The notes under the pieces: generated by a model
The model's database searches: none
Seen by the model: the letters and a program-made list of their open reading frames with translations, nothing else
What the model was told of the DNA's origin: nothing
Position numbers and translations under genes: made by a program
Part shown: piece after piece, positions 1 to 9,119 of the stretch
Position numbering within the stretch: the stretch's first letter is position 1
Layout of the letters: each line of letters begins with the position of its first letter
Assembly: GCF_021730395.1 (NCBI RefSeq)
Contig: NC_069366.1
Coordinates: forward strand, 83,307,001-83,371,000
Length of the DNA stretch: 64,000 nt
Direction of reading: 5' to 3'
Source of the DNA: Mercenaria mercenaria
Lineage: Eukaryota > Mollusca > Bivalvia > Venerida > Veneridae

Positions 1-125
1 ATATTTCACCATTTGGCAAAATAAGGACCTTACCAACAATTAGATCAATATTGTTTCTGTAAAGCCTCAGTACTGATCAAATTTGGGTTGTTGCTTTTCT
101 GGATGTCTTACCTTTAATTTAATAT

Positions 126-480
126 GACTAATTGTTTCTACATACAAATGTTACATTGCTGCTTTTCTTTCTTTTTGTGGTAAACTGTTAATCAATATAA
201 ATGTTACATTGCTGCTTTCTTTCTTTTTTTGTTGGTGCGCCGTAAAACCCAAATAAATAAATAAATTCTTTCTTTTTGTGGTAAATTGTTAATCAATACA
301 AATGTTACATTGCTGCTTTTCTTTCTTTTTGTAGTAAACTGTTAATCAATATAAATGTTACATTGCTGCTTTCTTTCTGTTTGTGTTGGTGCGCCGTAAA
401 ACCCAAATAAATAAATAAATAAATTCTTTCTTTTTGTGGTAAATTGTTAATCAATACAAATGTTACATTCCTGCTTTTCT
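126..480. repeat. Minisatellite array, block 1
   Basis: Degenerate tandem units built on the phrase AATGTTACATTGCTGCTTTT followed by a T-rich stretch and GTGGTAAATTGTTAATCAAT. Two longer units also contain the phrase GCGCCGTAAAACCCAAATAA followed by an AAAT run. The same unit fills 1617-2636 and 3911-4150, so this is the left end of one array that was later interrupted. Short reading frames here are repeat translations, not genes. Confidence 0.85.
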
Positions 481-488
481 GGATTTTT

Positions 489-1412
489 ATGCCCCCGAAG
501 GGAGGCATATAGTTTTTGAACCGTCTGTCTGTCGGTCTGTCAGTCTGTCGGTCTGTCGGTCTGTCCGCATTTTTCGTGTCCGGTCCATATCTTTGTCATC
601 GATGGATGGATTTTCAAATAACTTGGCATGAATGTGTACCACAGTAAGACAACGTGTCGCGCGCAAGACCCAGGTCCGTAGCTCAAAGGTCAAGGTCACA
701 CTTAGACATTAAAGGTTATTGCATTGATGGGCGTGTCCGGTCCATATCTTTGTCATCGATGGATGGATTTTCAAATAACTTGGCATGAATGTGTACCACA
801 GTAAGACAATGTGTCGCGCGCAAGACCCAGGTCCGTAGCTCAAAAGTCAAGGTCACACTTAGACATTAAGGGATAGTGCATTGATGGGCGTGTCCGGTCC
901 ATATCTTTGTCATCGATGGATGGATTTTCAAATAACTTGGCATGAATGTGTACCACAGTAAGACGACGTGTCGCGCGCAAGACCCAGGTCTGTATCTCAA
1001 AGGTCAAGGTCACACTTAGACATTAAGGGATAGTGCATTGATGGGCGTGTCGGGTCCATATCTTTGTCATCCATGGATGGATTTTCAAATAACTTGGCAT
1101 GAATGTGTACCACAGTAAGCCGACGTGTCATGCGCAAGACCCAGGTCCGTAGCTCAAAGGTCAAGGTCACACTTAGATTTTAAAGGTCTTTTTTCATGAT
1201 AGTGCATTGATGGGTGTGTCCGGTCCATATCTTTGTCATTCATGCATGGATTTTAAAATAACTACGCATAAATGTGTGACACAGTAAGACGACGTGTCGC
1301 GCGCAAGACCCAGCTCCGTAGGTCAAAGGTCCTAAACTCGAACATCGGCCGTAACTATTCATTTAAAGTGCCATCGGGGGCATGTGTCATCCTATGGAGA
1401 CAGCTCTTGTTT
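489..1412 (+). mobile_element. Hairpin-ended non-autonomous element with internal 156-170 bp tandem array
   Basis: The left end is a short hairpin (TGCCCCC-GAA-GGGAGGCA type). The body holds about 4.5 tandem units, each starting near TGGGCGTGTCCGGTCCATAT (about 577, 728, 884, 1041, 1211). The right end contains a second small stem (TGTC...GACA) followed by GCTCTTGTTT. It sits inside the minisatellite, which resumes at about 1413. No protein is encoded. The 3' hairpin plus short tail and the lack of an obvious target duplication recall Helitron-like elements, but this is inference. A related 3' end occurs at about 3900 and a weaker one at about 60190. Confidence 0.65.
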
Positions 1413-1616
1413 TTATTGATTTTTTTGTGGTAAATTGTTAAGGCTGAGAATTAGGCCTTGAGAAACAAAAATCAAACAACACCAAATCATAGAAAGAAAG
1501 AGTTGTTTGACATGAAATTTGAACAGCATGCAAAACATGTATATTACTTTAAGAAACAAGTGTCAGTATACTGATATAAACATTGAATTCTGGAAAAGGA
1601 GTGCCTAAAGGGACAT
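1413..1616. other. Short non-repeat stretch between array blocks
   Basis: Begins with one partial minisatellite unit, then about 170 bases with no recognisable gene or repeat. Nothing further can be supported. Confidence 0.4.
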
Positions 1617-2636
1617 CACTTAACCAATACAAATGTTACATTGCTGCTTTTCTTTCTTTTTGTGGTAAATTGTTAACCAATACAAATGTTACATTGCTGC
1701 TTTTCTTTCTTTTTGTGGTAAATTGTTAACCAATACAAATGTTACATTGCTGCTTTTCTTTCTTTTTGTGGTAAATTGTTAACCAATACAAATGTTACAT
1801 TGCTGCTTTTTTGGATTTATTTTTATTGTGGTAAATTGGTAATCAATATAAATGTTTCATTGCTGCTTTTCTTTTTTTGTGTGGTAAATTGTTAACCAAT
1901 ACAAATGTTACATTGCTGCTTTTTTGTAAATTGGTAATCAATATAAATGTTACATTGCTGCTTTTCTTTTTTTTGTGGTAAATTGTTGACCAAAACAAAT
2001 GTTACATTGCTGCTTTTTTGGATTTATTTTTATTGTGGTAAATTGGTAATCAATATAAATGTTTCATTGCTGCTTTTCTTTTTTTGTGTGGTAAATTGTT
2101 AACCAATACAAATGTTACATTGCTGCTTTTTTGTAAATTGGTAATCAATATAAATGTTACATTGCTGCTTTTCTTTTTTTTGTGGTAAATTGTTGACCAA
2201 TACAAATGTTACATTGCTGCTTTTTTGGATTTATTTTCATTGTGGTAAATTGGTAATCAATATAAATGTTTCATTGCTGCTTTTCTTTTTTTGTGTGGTA
2301 AATTGTTAACCAATACAAATGTTACATTGCTGCTTTTTTGTAAATTGGTAATCAATATTAATGTTACATTGCTGCTTTTCTTTTTTTGTGGTAAATTGTT
2401 AACCAATACAAATGTTACATTGCTGCTTTTTTGGATTTATTTTTATTGTGGTAAATTGGTAATCAATATAAATGTTTCATTGCTGCTTTCTTTTTGTGTG
2501 TGGTAAATTGTTAACCAATACAAATGTTACATTGCTGCTTTTTTGTAAATTGGTAATCAATATAAATGTTACATTGCTGCTTTTCTTTTTTTGTGTGGTA
2601 AATTGTTAACCAATACAAATGTTACATTGCTGCTTT
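1617..2636. repeat. Minisatellite array, block 2 (about 53-bp period)
   Basis: Near-perfect tandem units of about 53 bp at the left end (1621, 1674, 1727, 1780), then higher-order alternation of unit variants ending in TTGGATTTATTTTTATTGTGG, in TTTTTTGTAAATTGG, or in the CTTTTTTTGTGTGG type. The repeated order of variants suggests expansion of a multi-unit block by unequal exchange. The short frame at 2291-2506 is a translation of the repeat. Confidence 0.92.
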
Positions 2637-3910
2637 TTAGCTCGACTATTCGAAGAATAAGTAGAGCTATCCTACTCACCACGGCGTCGGCGTCACACCC
2701 TGGTTAAGTTTTTCGTACCAGTCCACATTTTGACAAAGTCTTTTGAGATAAAGCTTTGAAACTTTCAACACTTGTTTACCATCACCATGTCCAGTTATAG
2801 GCAAGAGTACATAACTCTGTCAAGCATTTTGACTGAATTATGGCCCCTTTTGACTTAGAAATCTTGGTTAAGTTTTTCGTACCAGTTCATATTTTGACAA
2901 AGTCTTTTGAGATAAAGCTTTGAAACTTTCAACACTTGTTTACCATCACCATGTTCAGTTGTAGGCAAGAGTACATAACTCCATCAAGCATTTTGGTTGA
3001 ATTATGGCCCCTTTTTGACTTAGAAATCTTGGTTAAGTTTTTCGTACCAGTCCACATTTTGACAAAGTCTTTTGAGATAAAGCTTTGAAACTTTCAACAC
3101 TTGTTTACCATCACAATGTCCAGTTGTAGGCAAGAGTACATAACTCCATCAAGCATTTTGACTGAATTATGGCCCCTTTTGACTTAGAAATCTTGGTTAA
3201 GTTTTTCGTACCAGTTTATATTTTGTGTAAAGTGTTTGACATATGTCTTTGAAACTTTTATATCTTGTTCAGTATAAAAGTCTCTATCAATAGGCAAGAG
3301 TACGTAACTCTCTCTTCTTTTTTGGCTGAATTATGGCCCTTTTTGAACTTGGAAATTGGTTCTGTTTTGTAAATGTCCATGTTTTGTCAAGACTATTTGA
3401 CATATGGCTTTTAAACTTTAAACACTTGTTTATCATTATGATTTCCATCTGTAGGCAAGAGTACATAACTCTGACAATTATTTTGACTGAATTATGGCCC
3501 TTTTTGGACTTTGAAATTTGTTCAGTTTTTCTTACAAGTCAGGGTTTTGTCAAAACTGTTTGAACTGTGGCTTTGAAACTTTTAACACTAGTTTATCAAC
3601 ATGATTTCCATCTGTAGGCAAGAGTACATAACTCTGTCAACTATTTTGACTGAATTATGGCCCTTTTTGGACTTAGAAGTTAAATTTTTCATATAAGTCC
3701 ATGTTTTGCCTAACATATAACTTAACATATTTGCCATCATGGTCACACATTGCCATTTAGTGCAAGACTAATCGAAATCCACAAATACAGGAACATTTTT
3801 TGTTTAATCCATTTTTTTGTTTAGTCTGAAAATCTATGGAAATATTTTGACCCCATTCTTCAATCAATTCTTCGAATAGTCGAGCGCGCTGTCATCCGAC
3901 AGCTCTTGTT
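2637..3910 (+). mobile_element. Hairpin-ended element with internal tandem array, inserted in the minisatellite
   Basis: Terminal inverted sequences GCTCGACTATTCGAAGAAT at the left and ATTCTTCGAATAGTCGAGC at about 3862-3882 bracket seven or so units of about 150-160 bp, each with AGGCAAGAGTACATAACTC and TGAATTATGGCCC. The right end is a small stem-loop (CTGTC-atcc-GACAG) followed by CTCTTGTTT, matching the 3' end of the element at 489-1412. Minisatellite sequence flanks both sides, and intact sibling units show the unoccupied target (a T run followed by GTAAATTGG). No coding potential. A relative of the left end lies at 15343. Confidence 0.7.
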
Positions 3911-4150
3911 TGTAAATTGGTAATCAATATAAATGTTACATTGCTGCTTTTCTTTTTTTGTGTGGTAAATTGTTAACCAATACAAATGTTACATTGCTGC
4001 TTTTTTGTAAATTGGTAATCAATATAAATGTTACATTGCTGCTTTTCTTTTTTTGTGTGGTAAATTGTTAACCAATACAAATGTTACATTGCTGCTTTTT
4101 TGTAAATTGGTAATCAATATAAATATTACATTGCTGCTTTTCTGGATTTC
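3911..4150. repeat. Minisatellite array, block 3
   Basis: Continuation of the 1617-2636 array after the 2637-3910 insertion. Units alternate between the GTAAATTGGTAATCAATATA and GTGGTAAATTGTTAACCAAT variants. Degenerate units trail to about 4240. Confidence 0.9.
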
Positions 4151-4287
4151 TTTTATTTATTTTTTGTGGTAAATCATTACTATAAAGTTTATGTTGCTGC
4201 TTTTCTGGATTTTTTTCCTTTTTTTGTGGTAAAATTGTTCCTTGATACTCATTATCTGTTTTAGATAAGCCTATTTATATTTCATTC

Positions 4288-4792
4288 TACACTCACAGAC
4301 ATTTATAATCGGTCACCTATGATTTTCATATATTTCATTAAGACTACGCTGAAAATAAAACAATAAAGTTTACCACGTACGGTTGATTGAAGCCATATTA
4401 ATGGAAAATGTATGAATAAATAGCATATGCGAACAATTTAAATATTATCCAAGTTATCGCAATTGACCAAACGCCGCCTGTCAATCAAACCAATAAATCG
4501 ATAAGCACGCACACCTCTATAGTATTACGGTGTTATTGTAAATATTACCGTCCGACATTGCGATCTCTAAAAACAGCTGATAAATTCCTTTTGAAAATGA
4601 TGATATATACAAGTAAAACTGATTAGAAATGGTAAAAAGGTGTCAGTGGGGACTTTGCAAGTCCGACATTCGCTTCCCAGAACGCCTAGAGGGGCATGTA
4701 AAGTTTATCCCTTTTCCAAAACCTAAGTAAAGCCTTGAGAAGTGTCTTCGCTGGATTAAGACAGTGACCGATTATAAAAGTCTATGAGTGTA
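4288..4792 (+). mobile_element. Internally deleted P-type DNA transposon (P/THAP9 group)
   Basis: The 29-bp ends at 4288-4316 and 4764-4792 are inverted copies of each other with two mismatches (left end starts TACACTCACAGAC; right end closes GTCTATGAGTGTA). P elements usually have TIRs of about 31 bp and a THAP DNA-binding domain at the transposase N-terminus. A THAP-like remnant lies directly against the right TIR at 4629-4763. Nearly the whole transposase is missing, so this is a KP-like deletion derivative. No clear 8-bp target duplication is visible (tttcattc against tatatatt), which suggests age or an end one or two bases off. Confidence 0.72.
4629..4763 (+). pseudogene. THAP zinc-finger remnant of P-type transposase
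   Basis: Translation from the ATG at 4629 gives MVKRCQWGLCKSD, then IRFPERLEGHVKFIPFPKPK and a stop at 4728-4730. One base further on, in another frame, it continues SLEKCLRWIKTV. The pattern C-x4-C, RFPERL, FIPFPKP and EKCLRWIK is typical of THAP C2CH modules of P-element transposases and THAP proteins. The His of the C2CH set would lie beyond the deletion junction. The frame change after PKPK shows the copy is no longer under coding constraint. Confidence 0.65.
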
Positions 4793-5630
4793 TATATATT
4801 GTTTGTTACAAGATAAGTGTGTGTATATTTTATTCTACAGTACCGGTAGTTAATGTTCAGTTGTTATTTGTTTTGTACAGCGTAATGTTATAGTGAGATA
4901 TATACAAGAATTAAAATTCTACATAATCAAAAATGTTCATTCTTGTCTTTTTTATTGCAGTTTCAAGAAATGAATGTATTGAAATGTATACTGCCTGTCA
5001 GTTACTGTTTTTTGTATATTTTGATGATGAAATTTAATCAGTTAAATTAAAAAGAATTGCAAATAGTGAAGAAGCGGGTCAGCTATTTCGATCAGTATAT
5101 ATATGATAGTGGTGTATACAAAAGTTGTAGATCTAGTTATAAGTCATTGAACACTGTCTTATTGAACATTTTAGACAGTACTGTTTGAAAGTTGTAGTCC
5201 ATCCACGGTCCATATACCGGTAGACCTCTAAAATTTGTTTACTGGTAGGCACAAGAATGGACATACCAGTGTGAAAACAAGTAAGTTATCCTCATAGTAT
5301 GACTACTTAAATAAATTGATTTTTTTTCGGCCACAGGCTGGTATTGAATTCACTTTTACTTCCTGTAAATATCTGGGGTGTAAGTCATTTAAGAGCTGAT
5401 TTTGATTTGTGGATGAAAAATTCCACAGGGTTTCAAATGGAAAAGATAATATTTTCTTAAGGCGTGTGCAGGGGCTCTGAGCTGCATTGTTTCAGTATAA
5501 TCCGTTGCAAGATTCCTGTGGAAATAGCCTACATCATAAACCTGAATCCCCTCGGTAGTGAAACTGTGGCAGAGTTTGACTACAGAGTGCTCTCCTGTAA
5601 ACCATTTACAGTCAACTCGTCCCCATTTTT
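4793..5630. other. No gene recognised
   Basis: AT-rich sequence with no convincing exon, RNA gene or repeat on either strand. The frame at 5464-5877 runs from here into the next repeat and is not supported as a gene. Confidence 0.5.
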
Positions 5631-6750
5631 AGCTCACCTGAGCCAAAGGCTCATGGTGAGCTTTTGTGACCGCTCAATGTCGTGTGTCTTCTTGAAAACC
5701 ACTGGGCAGAATTACAACAAACTTCACAGAATGATCCTTGGGTGGTCGCCCTTCAAAATTGTTCAAAGAATTGAATTCCATGCAGAACTCTGGTTGCCAT
5801 GGCAACCGAAAGGAAACACTTTAAAAAGCTTCTTATCCAAAACCGCAAGGTGTATAGCCTTGAAATTTGGCATGTGACATCATCTGATGGTCCTCTATGA
5901 AGATTGTTCAAATTATGCCCCCGGGGTGAAAAGAGGCCCGCACCGAGGGTCCCAAGTTTTACATAGACTTGCATAGGAAAAAACTTTAAAAATCTTCTTG
6001 TCCACAAGACCTAGGCCTTTGATATTTAGTATGTAGCATTGCCGTGTGGTCCTCTACCAAAATTATTCAAATTAGTACCCTAGGATGACAAGAGGCCCTG
6101 CCACGGGGTGTCTCAAGTTTAACATAGACTTACGTAGGAAAAAAACTTTAAAAATCTTCTTGTCTGAGACTGCAAGGCATAGGCTTTTGATATTTGGTAT
6201 GTTGCCTTGCCTAGTGCTCCTCTAACAACTTGTTCAAATAATGCCCCTTGGGTGAAAAGAGGCCCCGCCCTGGGGGTCCCAAGTTTAACATAGACATATA
6301 GGGAAAAAAAATCTTGTCTGAAAGTTCAAGGCCTAGGCCTTTGATATTTGGTATGTAGCATTGCCTAGTTGATCTCTAACAAGATTGTTCAAATTATGCC
6401 CCTCGCGAGAAAAGATCCCCCCCCGGGGGTCACTTGTTATATGAGTTATATAGGAAAAAATAGTTCAAAAATTATCAGATCATATTTCCTAGACTGTTTA
6501 ATTATAATCCCTGATGACCCCAAGCAATTAGGGGTCACCTGACTGTGACCTTTACCTACTGACCTACTTTCTTGTTTTTTAAGATGCAGCCATGAAATTT
6601 GGATGACAGGTACAGTTTTGCACACCGATCTTAAAACTGACTTTCAGTGACCATGAATTTGACCTACTGACCTACTTTCTAAATATTTTTCCATTTGAAA
6701 CATGTGGCTTATATTACTAAAGTGAGCGATCCAGGGTCATCATGACCCTC
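5631..6750 (+). repeat. Hairpin-ended dispersed repeat with tandem array (AGCTCACC family), copy 1
   Basis: Starts with a strong hairpin, AGCTCACCTGAGCC-AAA-GGCTCATGGTGAGCT, then about four units of about 155 bp containing TTTGATATTTGGTATGTAGC, TGTTCAAATTATGCCCC and AAAAGAGGCCC. The same family lies inverted at about 43460-44207, and a relative with another hairpin at 35850-37257. The distal part shares TGACCTACTGACCTACTTTC with the repeat at about 12830-12945. No coding potential. Confidence 0.8.
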
Positions 6751-7168
6751 TTGTGGTCATTTAATATCCCTTGACGATTTCAAATTGGTCATTTCGTCCC
6801 CCACTTTTCGGACCCTCCTTATTAGTCTTATCTTTTGTCAAAGTTTCCTAGATTATGATTAATATAATTATGAAGTAAAATATGTGTTCTGTAAAATATG
6901 TTGTACATAAAAACCATGAACATTTTACTTTAAAAACTACATTTTTGTTTTGCTTTATAAATATCCGATCGTATGTAAAGTGCAGAGTGCATGCACATTT
7001 CGTAGCTTAAAGTGTGCATTGGCTTCTGCACTTGAGTGCGCATGCGTCAAGTGTTGGACGTGAAAATTTCTCGGAGAAAATTTTTATGCCTTTTTTAGTG
7101 TTTTATAGTGAAACAGGAGTGTTTTTAACAATTCTTCTTTAATATTTTAAAACATTAGTGTGACTTAA

Positions 7169-7477
7169 ATGCGGAAAGACCATTATCTTCCAGAGGAATT
7201 CGTCTTTTTATCCAAATTTAGAACTTTTAAAGTTTTAGCAAGCGCATGTGTAATCGGCGCCATCTTGAATTTTATTTTTAACAATTTGATTTTTAATCAC
7301 TGGCATCATTCATCATGTATTGGAGCAACCTCATGTTTTATTTTTAACTGTCTTATCAAAATGCTGTGCTATAGAAGGACAAAATGCATGGAAAGCAGAA
7401 TTAGAAGGCCACATGGTAGCGAGTACCCCACCCACTATCCAGAACAGCCCAATGCATATATTTTTGAATCTTACTAA
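7169..7477 (+). CDS. Short upstream ORF of the LINE, 102 aa
   Basis: Begins with ATG at 7169 (MRKDHYLPEEFVFLSKF) and overlaps the main ORF in another frame. It contains a hydrophobic stretch rich in I, F and N around residues 30-45 and several Cys. No recognisable domain. It could be a small ORF1, an upstream regulatory ORF, or the true N-terminus of the main protein displaced by a frame change. The sequence alone cannot decide. Confidence 0.3.
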   Translation: MRKDHYLPEEFVFLSKFRTFKVLASACVIGAILNFIFNNLIFNHWHHSSCIGATSCFIFNCLIKMLCYRRTKCMESRIRRPHGSEYPTHYPEQPNAYIFESY

Positions 7478-9017
7478 CTATGGAAACGTGAAAAGATGGA
7501 ACATACCCTTTGTTTTTAAGCCAAATCTTAAACTCGTTAAACTGATATTAATTATAGCAGGGGATATTGAAAGTAACCCTGGGCCCACCAGAAGTTGTTG
7601 TAATCAATGTGATCGTATTGTCAAGAGGCTTGACAAGGCTGTACAGTGTGATGAAAGTGATGAATGGTCACATGCTAAATGTGCAGGAATAAGTAATGAT
7701 AAATATAAAGAACTACAGACTTCATCTGAAAATTGGTTTTGCAAAAACTGTGTATCTCCGTGTGGTATATGTACAGAGGGTGTCTATAATTCTGATCCCG
7801 CTATCGAGTGCGATGCATGTAAGGTATGGTTTCACAATTCTTGTGCCGTAGTGTCGGAAGCGGAATACATGGTAATACAGGCTACTAACTGCTCTTGGTC
7901 GTGTCCTGAGTGCAATGCAATTAATCTGTCGACATCTTTTTCAAGTTTTGCGACTAGTGTTGAAACGAGAAATCAGTATGAAATACTCTCAGAAAGTAAA
8001 ATAAATAACCAAAGACCACAAAAGAAAACTGCTAAGGCAAATTCCATAAAAAATGTTTCTATGAATGTAAATGGAATACGCGGAAAGAAATCAGAAATTC
8101 AGTCATTTTTAGAGGTAGAAAGTCCAGATATTGTTGCTATACAAGAAACAAAAATTGATTCATCAATTAGTACAAGTGAAATTATACCGGAAACATTGAA
8201 CTATGACGTTTATAGAAATGACAGGAACCTACATGGGGGAGGAACAATGCTACTTATTAAGACAACATTAAATTCAGCTCCGTTAGCATTTCTAGAAAAT
8301 GAATCGGAATCTGTTTGGTCTAAAGTATCTCTGAATTGGAAAGATCACTACTTCGGAAGCTGGTACAGAGAACCAAGCTCACCAGTGGAACATATGAACT
8401 TATTAAGAGAACAATTTCTTAAAATTAAGGAGAAAGTTAAATCTTATATAATACCAAATATACACATACTCGGAGATCTGAACTTTAGGAAGATTGACTG
8501 GGAAAAGAAAATTAATAAAGAAACGGGGTCAAGTTTAAGTGATTGTGACGGCCAAATACTTATAGACATTTTAAATGAGAATAGTGCGGAGCAAGTTATT
8601 ATGTTTCCAACCAGGGAAAATAATACTTTAGATTTGTTTATTACTACAACTCCTGACCAGATAAAGAACATTAATTCACCTGATAAATTTAGTGATCATG
8701 ATGTTATTATGGGAACATTTACAAATTTTAAACCCTATAAAAAACAGCAAAAGAGAACATTTTTAGTTTATTCCAAAGGGGATTACAGTACAATGAGAGA
8801 TGAAATGACTAATTTTAGTAATGATAGATATTTTAATGGATATCAGAACGACCGTTGTGTAGAAAAGAACTGGAACCTATTCAAAACTGCAGTATTAGAA
8901 TCTATAAAGAAAAACATTCCTAGCAAAAGAAGTAAGGGAGCGAAGTCAGTACCATGGATATCTAACAAGATTAAATCACTTATTAAAAAACGTAATCGTG
9001 TTCATTCATGTTTTTAA
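7413..9017 (+). CDS. LINE ORF: 2A-like motif, two PHD fingers, APE endonuclease
   Basis: The open frame runs from after the stop at 7287-7289 to 9017. The first in-frame ATG is at 7413; 7452 is an alternative. A hydrophobic run KLVKLILIIA precedes GDIESNPGP at 7560-7586, the 2A consensus, so translation may skip and release the N-terminal piece. Two Cys/His clusters follow (about 7590-7760 and 7765-7915; NWFCKNC, CDACKVWFHNSC, CPECN), resembling PHD fingers. The APE-type endonuclease (about 8055-8760) shows SMNVNGIRGK, AIQETKID, HILGDLNFRKIDW and FSDHDVIMG, i.e. the expected catalytic E, D-x-N and SDH residues. The frame ends at a probable indel near 9010; the region KKTGNTRLKNKWQKIR continues in another frame (9008-9205). 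Confidence 0.82.
   Translation: MVASTPPTIQNSPMHIFLNLTNYGNVKRWNIPFVFKPNLKLVKLILIIAGDIESNPGPTRSCCNQCDRIVKRLDKAVQCDESDEWSHAKCAGISNDKYKELQTSSENWFCKNCVSPCGICTEGVYNSDPAIECDACKVWFHNSCAVVSEAEYMVIQATNCSWSCPECNAINLSTSFSSFATSVETRNQYEILSESKINNQRPQKKTAKANSIKNVSMNVNGIRGKKSEIQSFLEVESPDIVAIQETKIDSSISTSEIIPETLNYDVYRNDRNLHGGGTMLLIKTTLNSAPLAFLENESESVWSKVSLNWKDHYFGSWYREPSSPVEHMNLLREQFLKIKEKVKSYIIPNIHILGDLNFRKIDWEKKINKETGSSLSDCDGQILIDILNENSAEQVIMFPTRENNTLDLFITTTPDQIKNINSPDKFSDHDVIMGTFTNFKPYKKQQKRTFLVYSKGDYSTMRDEMTNFSNDRYFNGYQNDRCVEKNWNLFKTAVLESIKKNIPSKRSKGAKSVPWISNKIKSLIKKRNRVHSCF
7560..7586 (+). other. 2A-like ribosome-skipping motif GDIESNPGP
   Basis: Nine codons read G-D-I-E-S-N-P-G-P, matching the conserved D-x-E-x-N-P-G-P core of 2A peptides, with the usual hydrophobic segment just upstream. 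In this family the ribosome skips the Gly-Pro bond, giving two products from one frame. 2A-like motifs have been described in invertebrate APE-type non-LTR retrotransposons. Activity here is inferred from sequence only. Confidence 0.85.
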
Positions 9018-9119
9018 AAAAAACAGGCAACACCAGACTGAAAAATAAATGGCAAAAAATTAGACTATCAGTAAAAAAAGAAGTAAAAACCGCGCATGAT
9101 TCATACGTAAATAATCTTA

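Noticed and set aside
1617-2636. CRISPR-like array (regular repeat spacing)
   Set aside because: There are no unique spacers; the whole unit repeats. It is a eukaryotic minisatellite.
5464-5877. 137-codon plus-strand frame
   Set aside because: It runs from unique sequence across the repeat hairpin at 5631 and has no domain or splice context.
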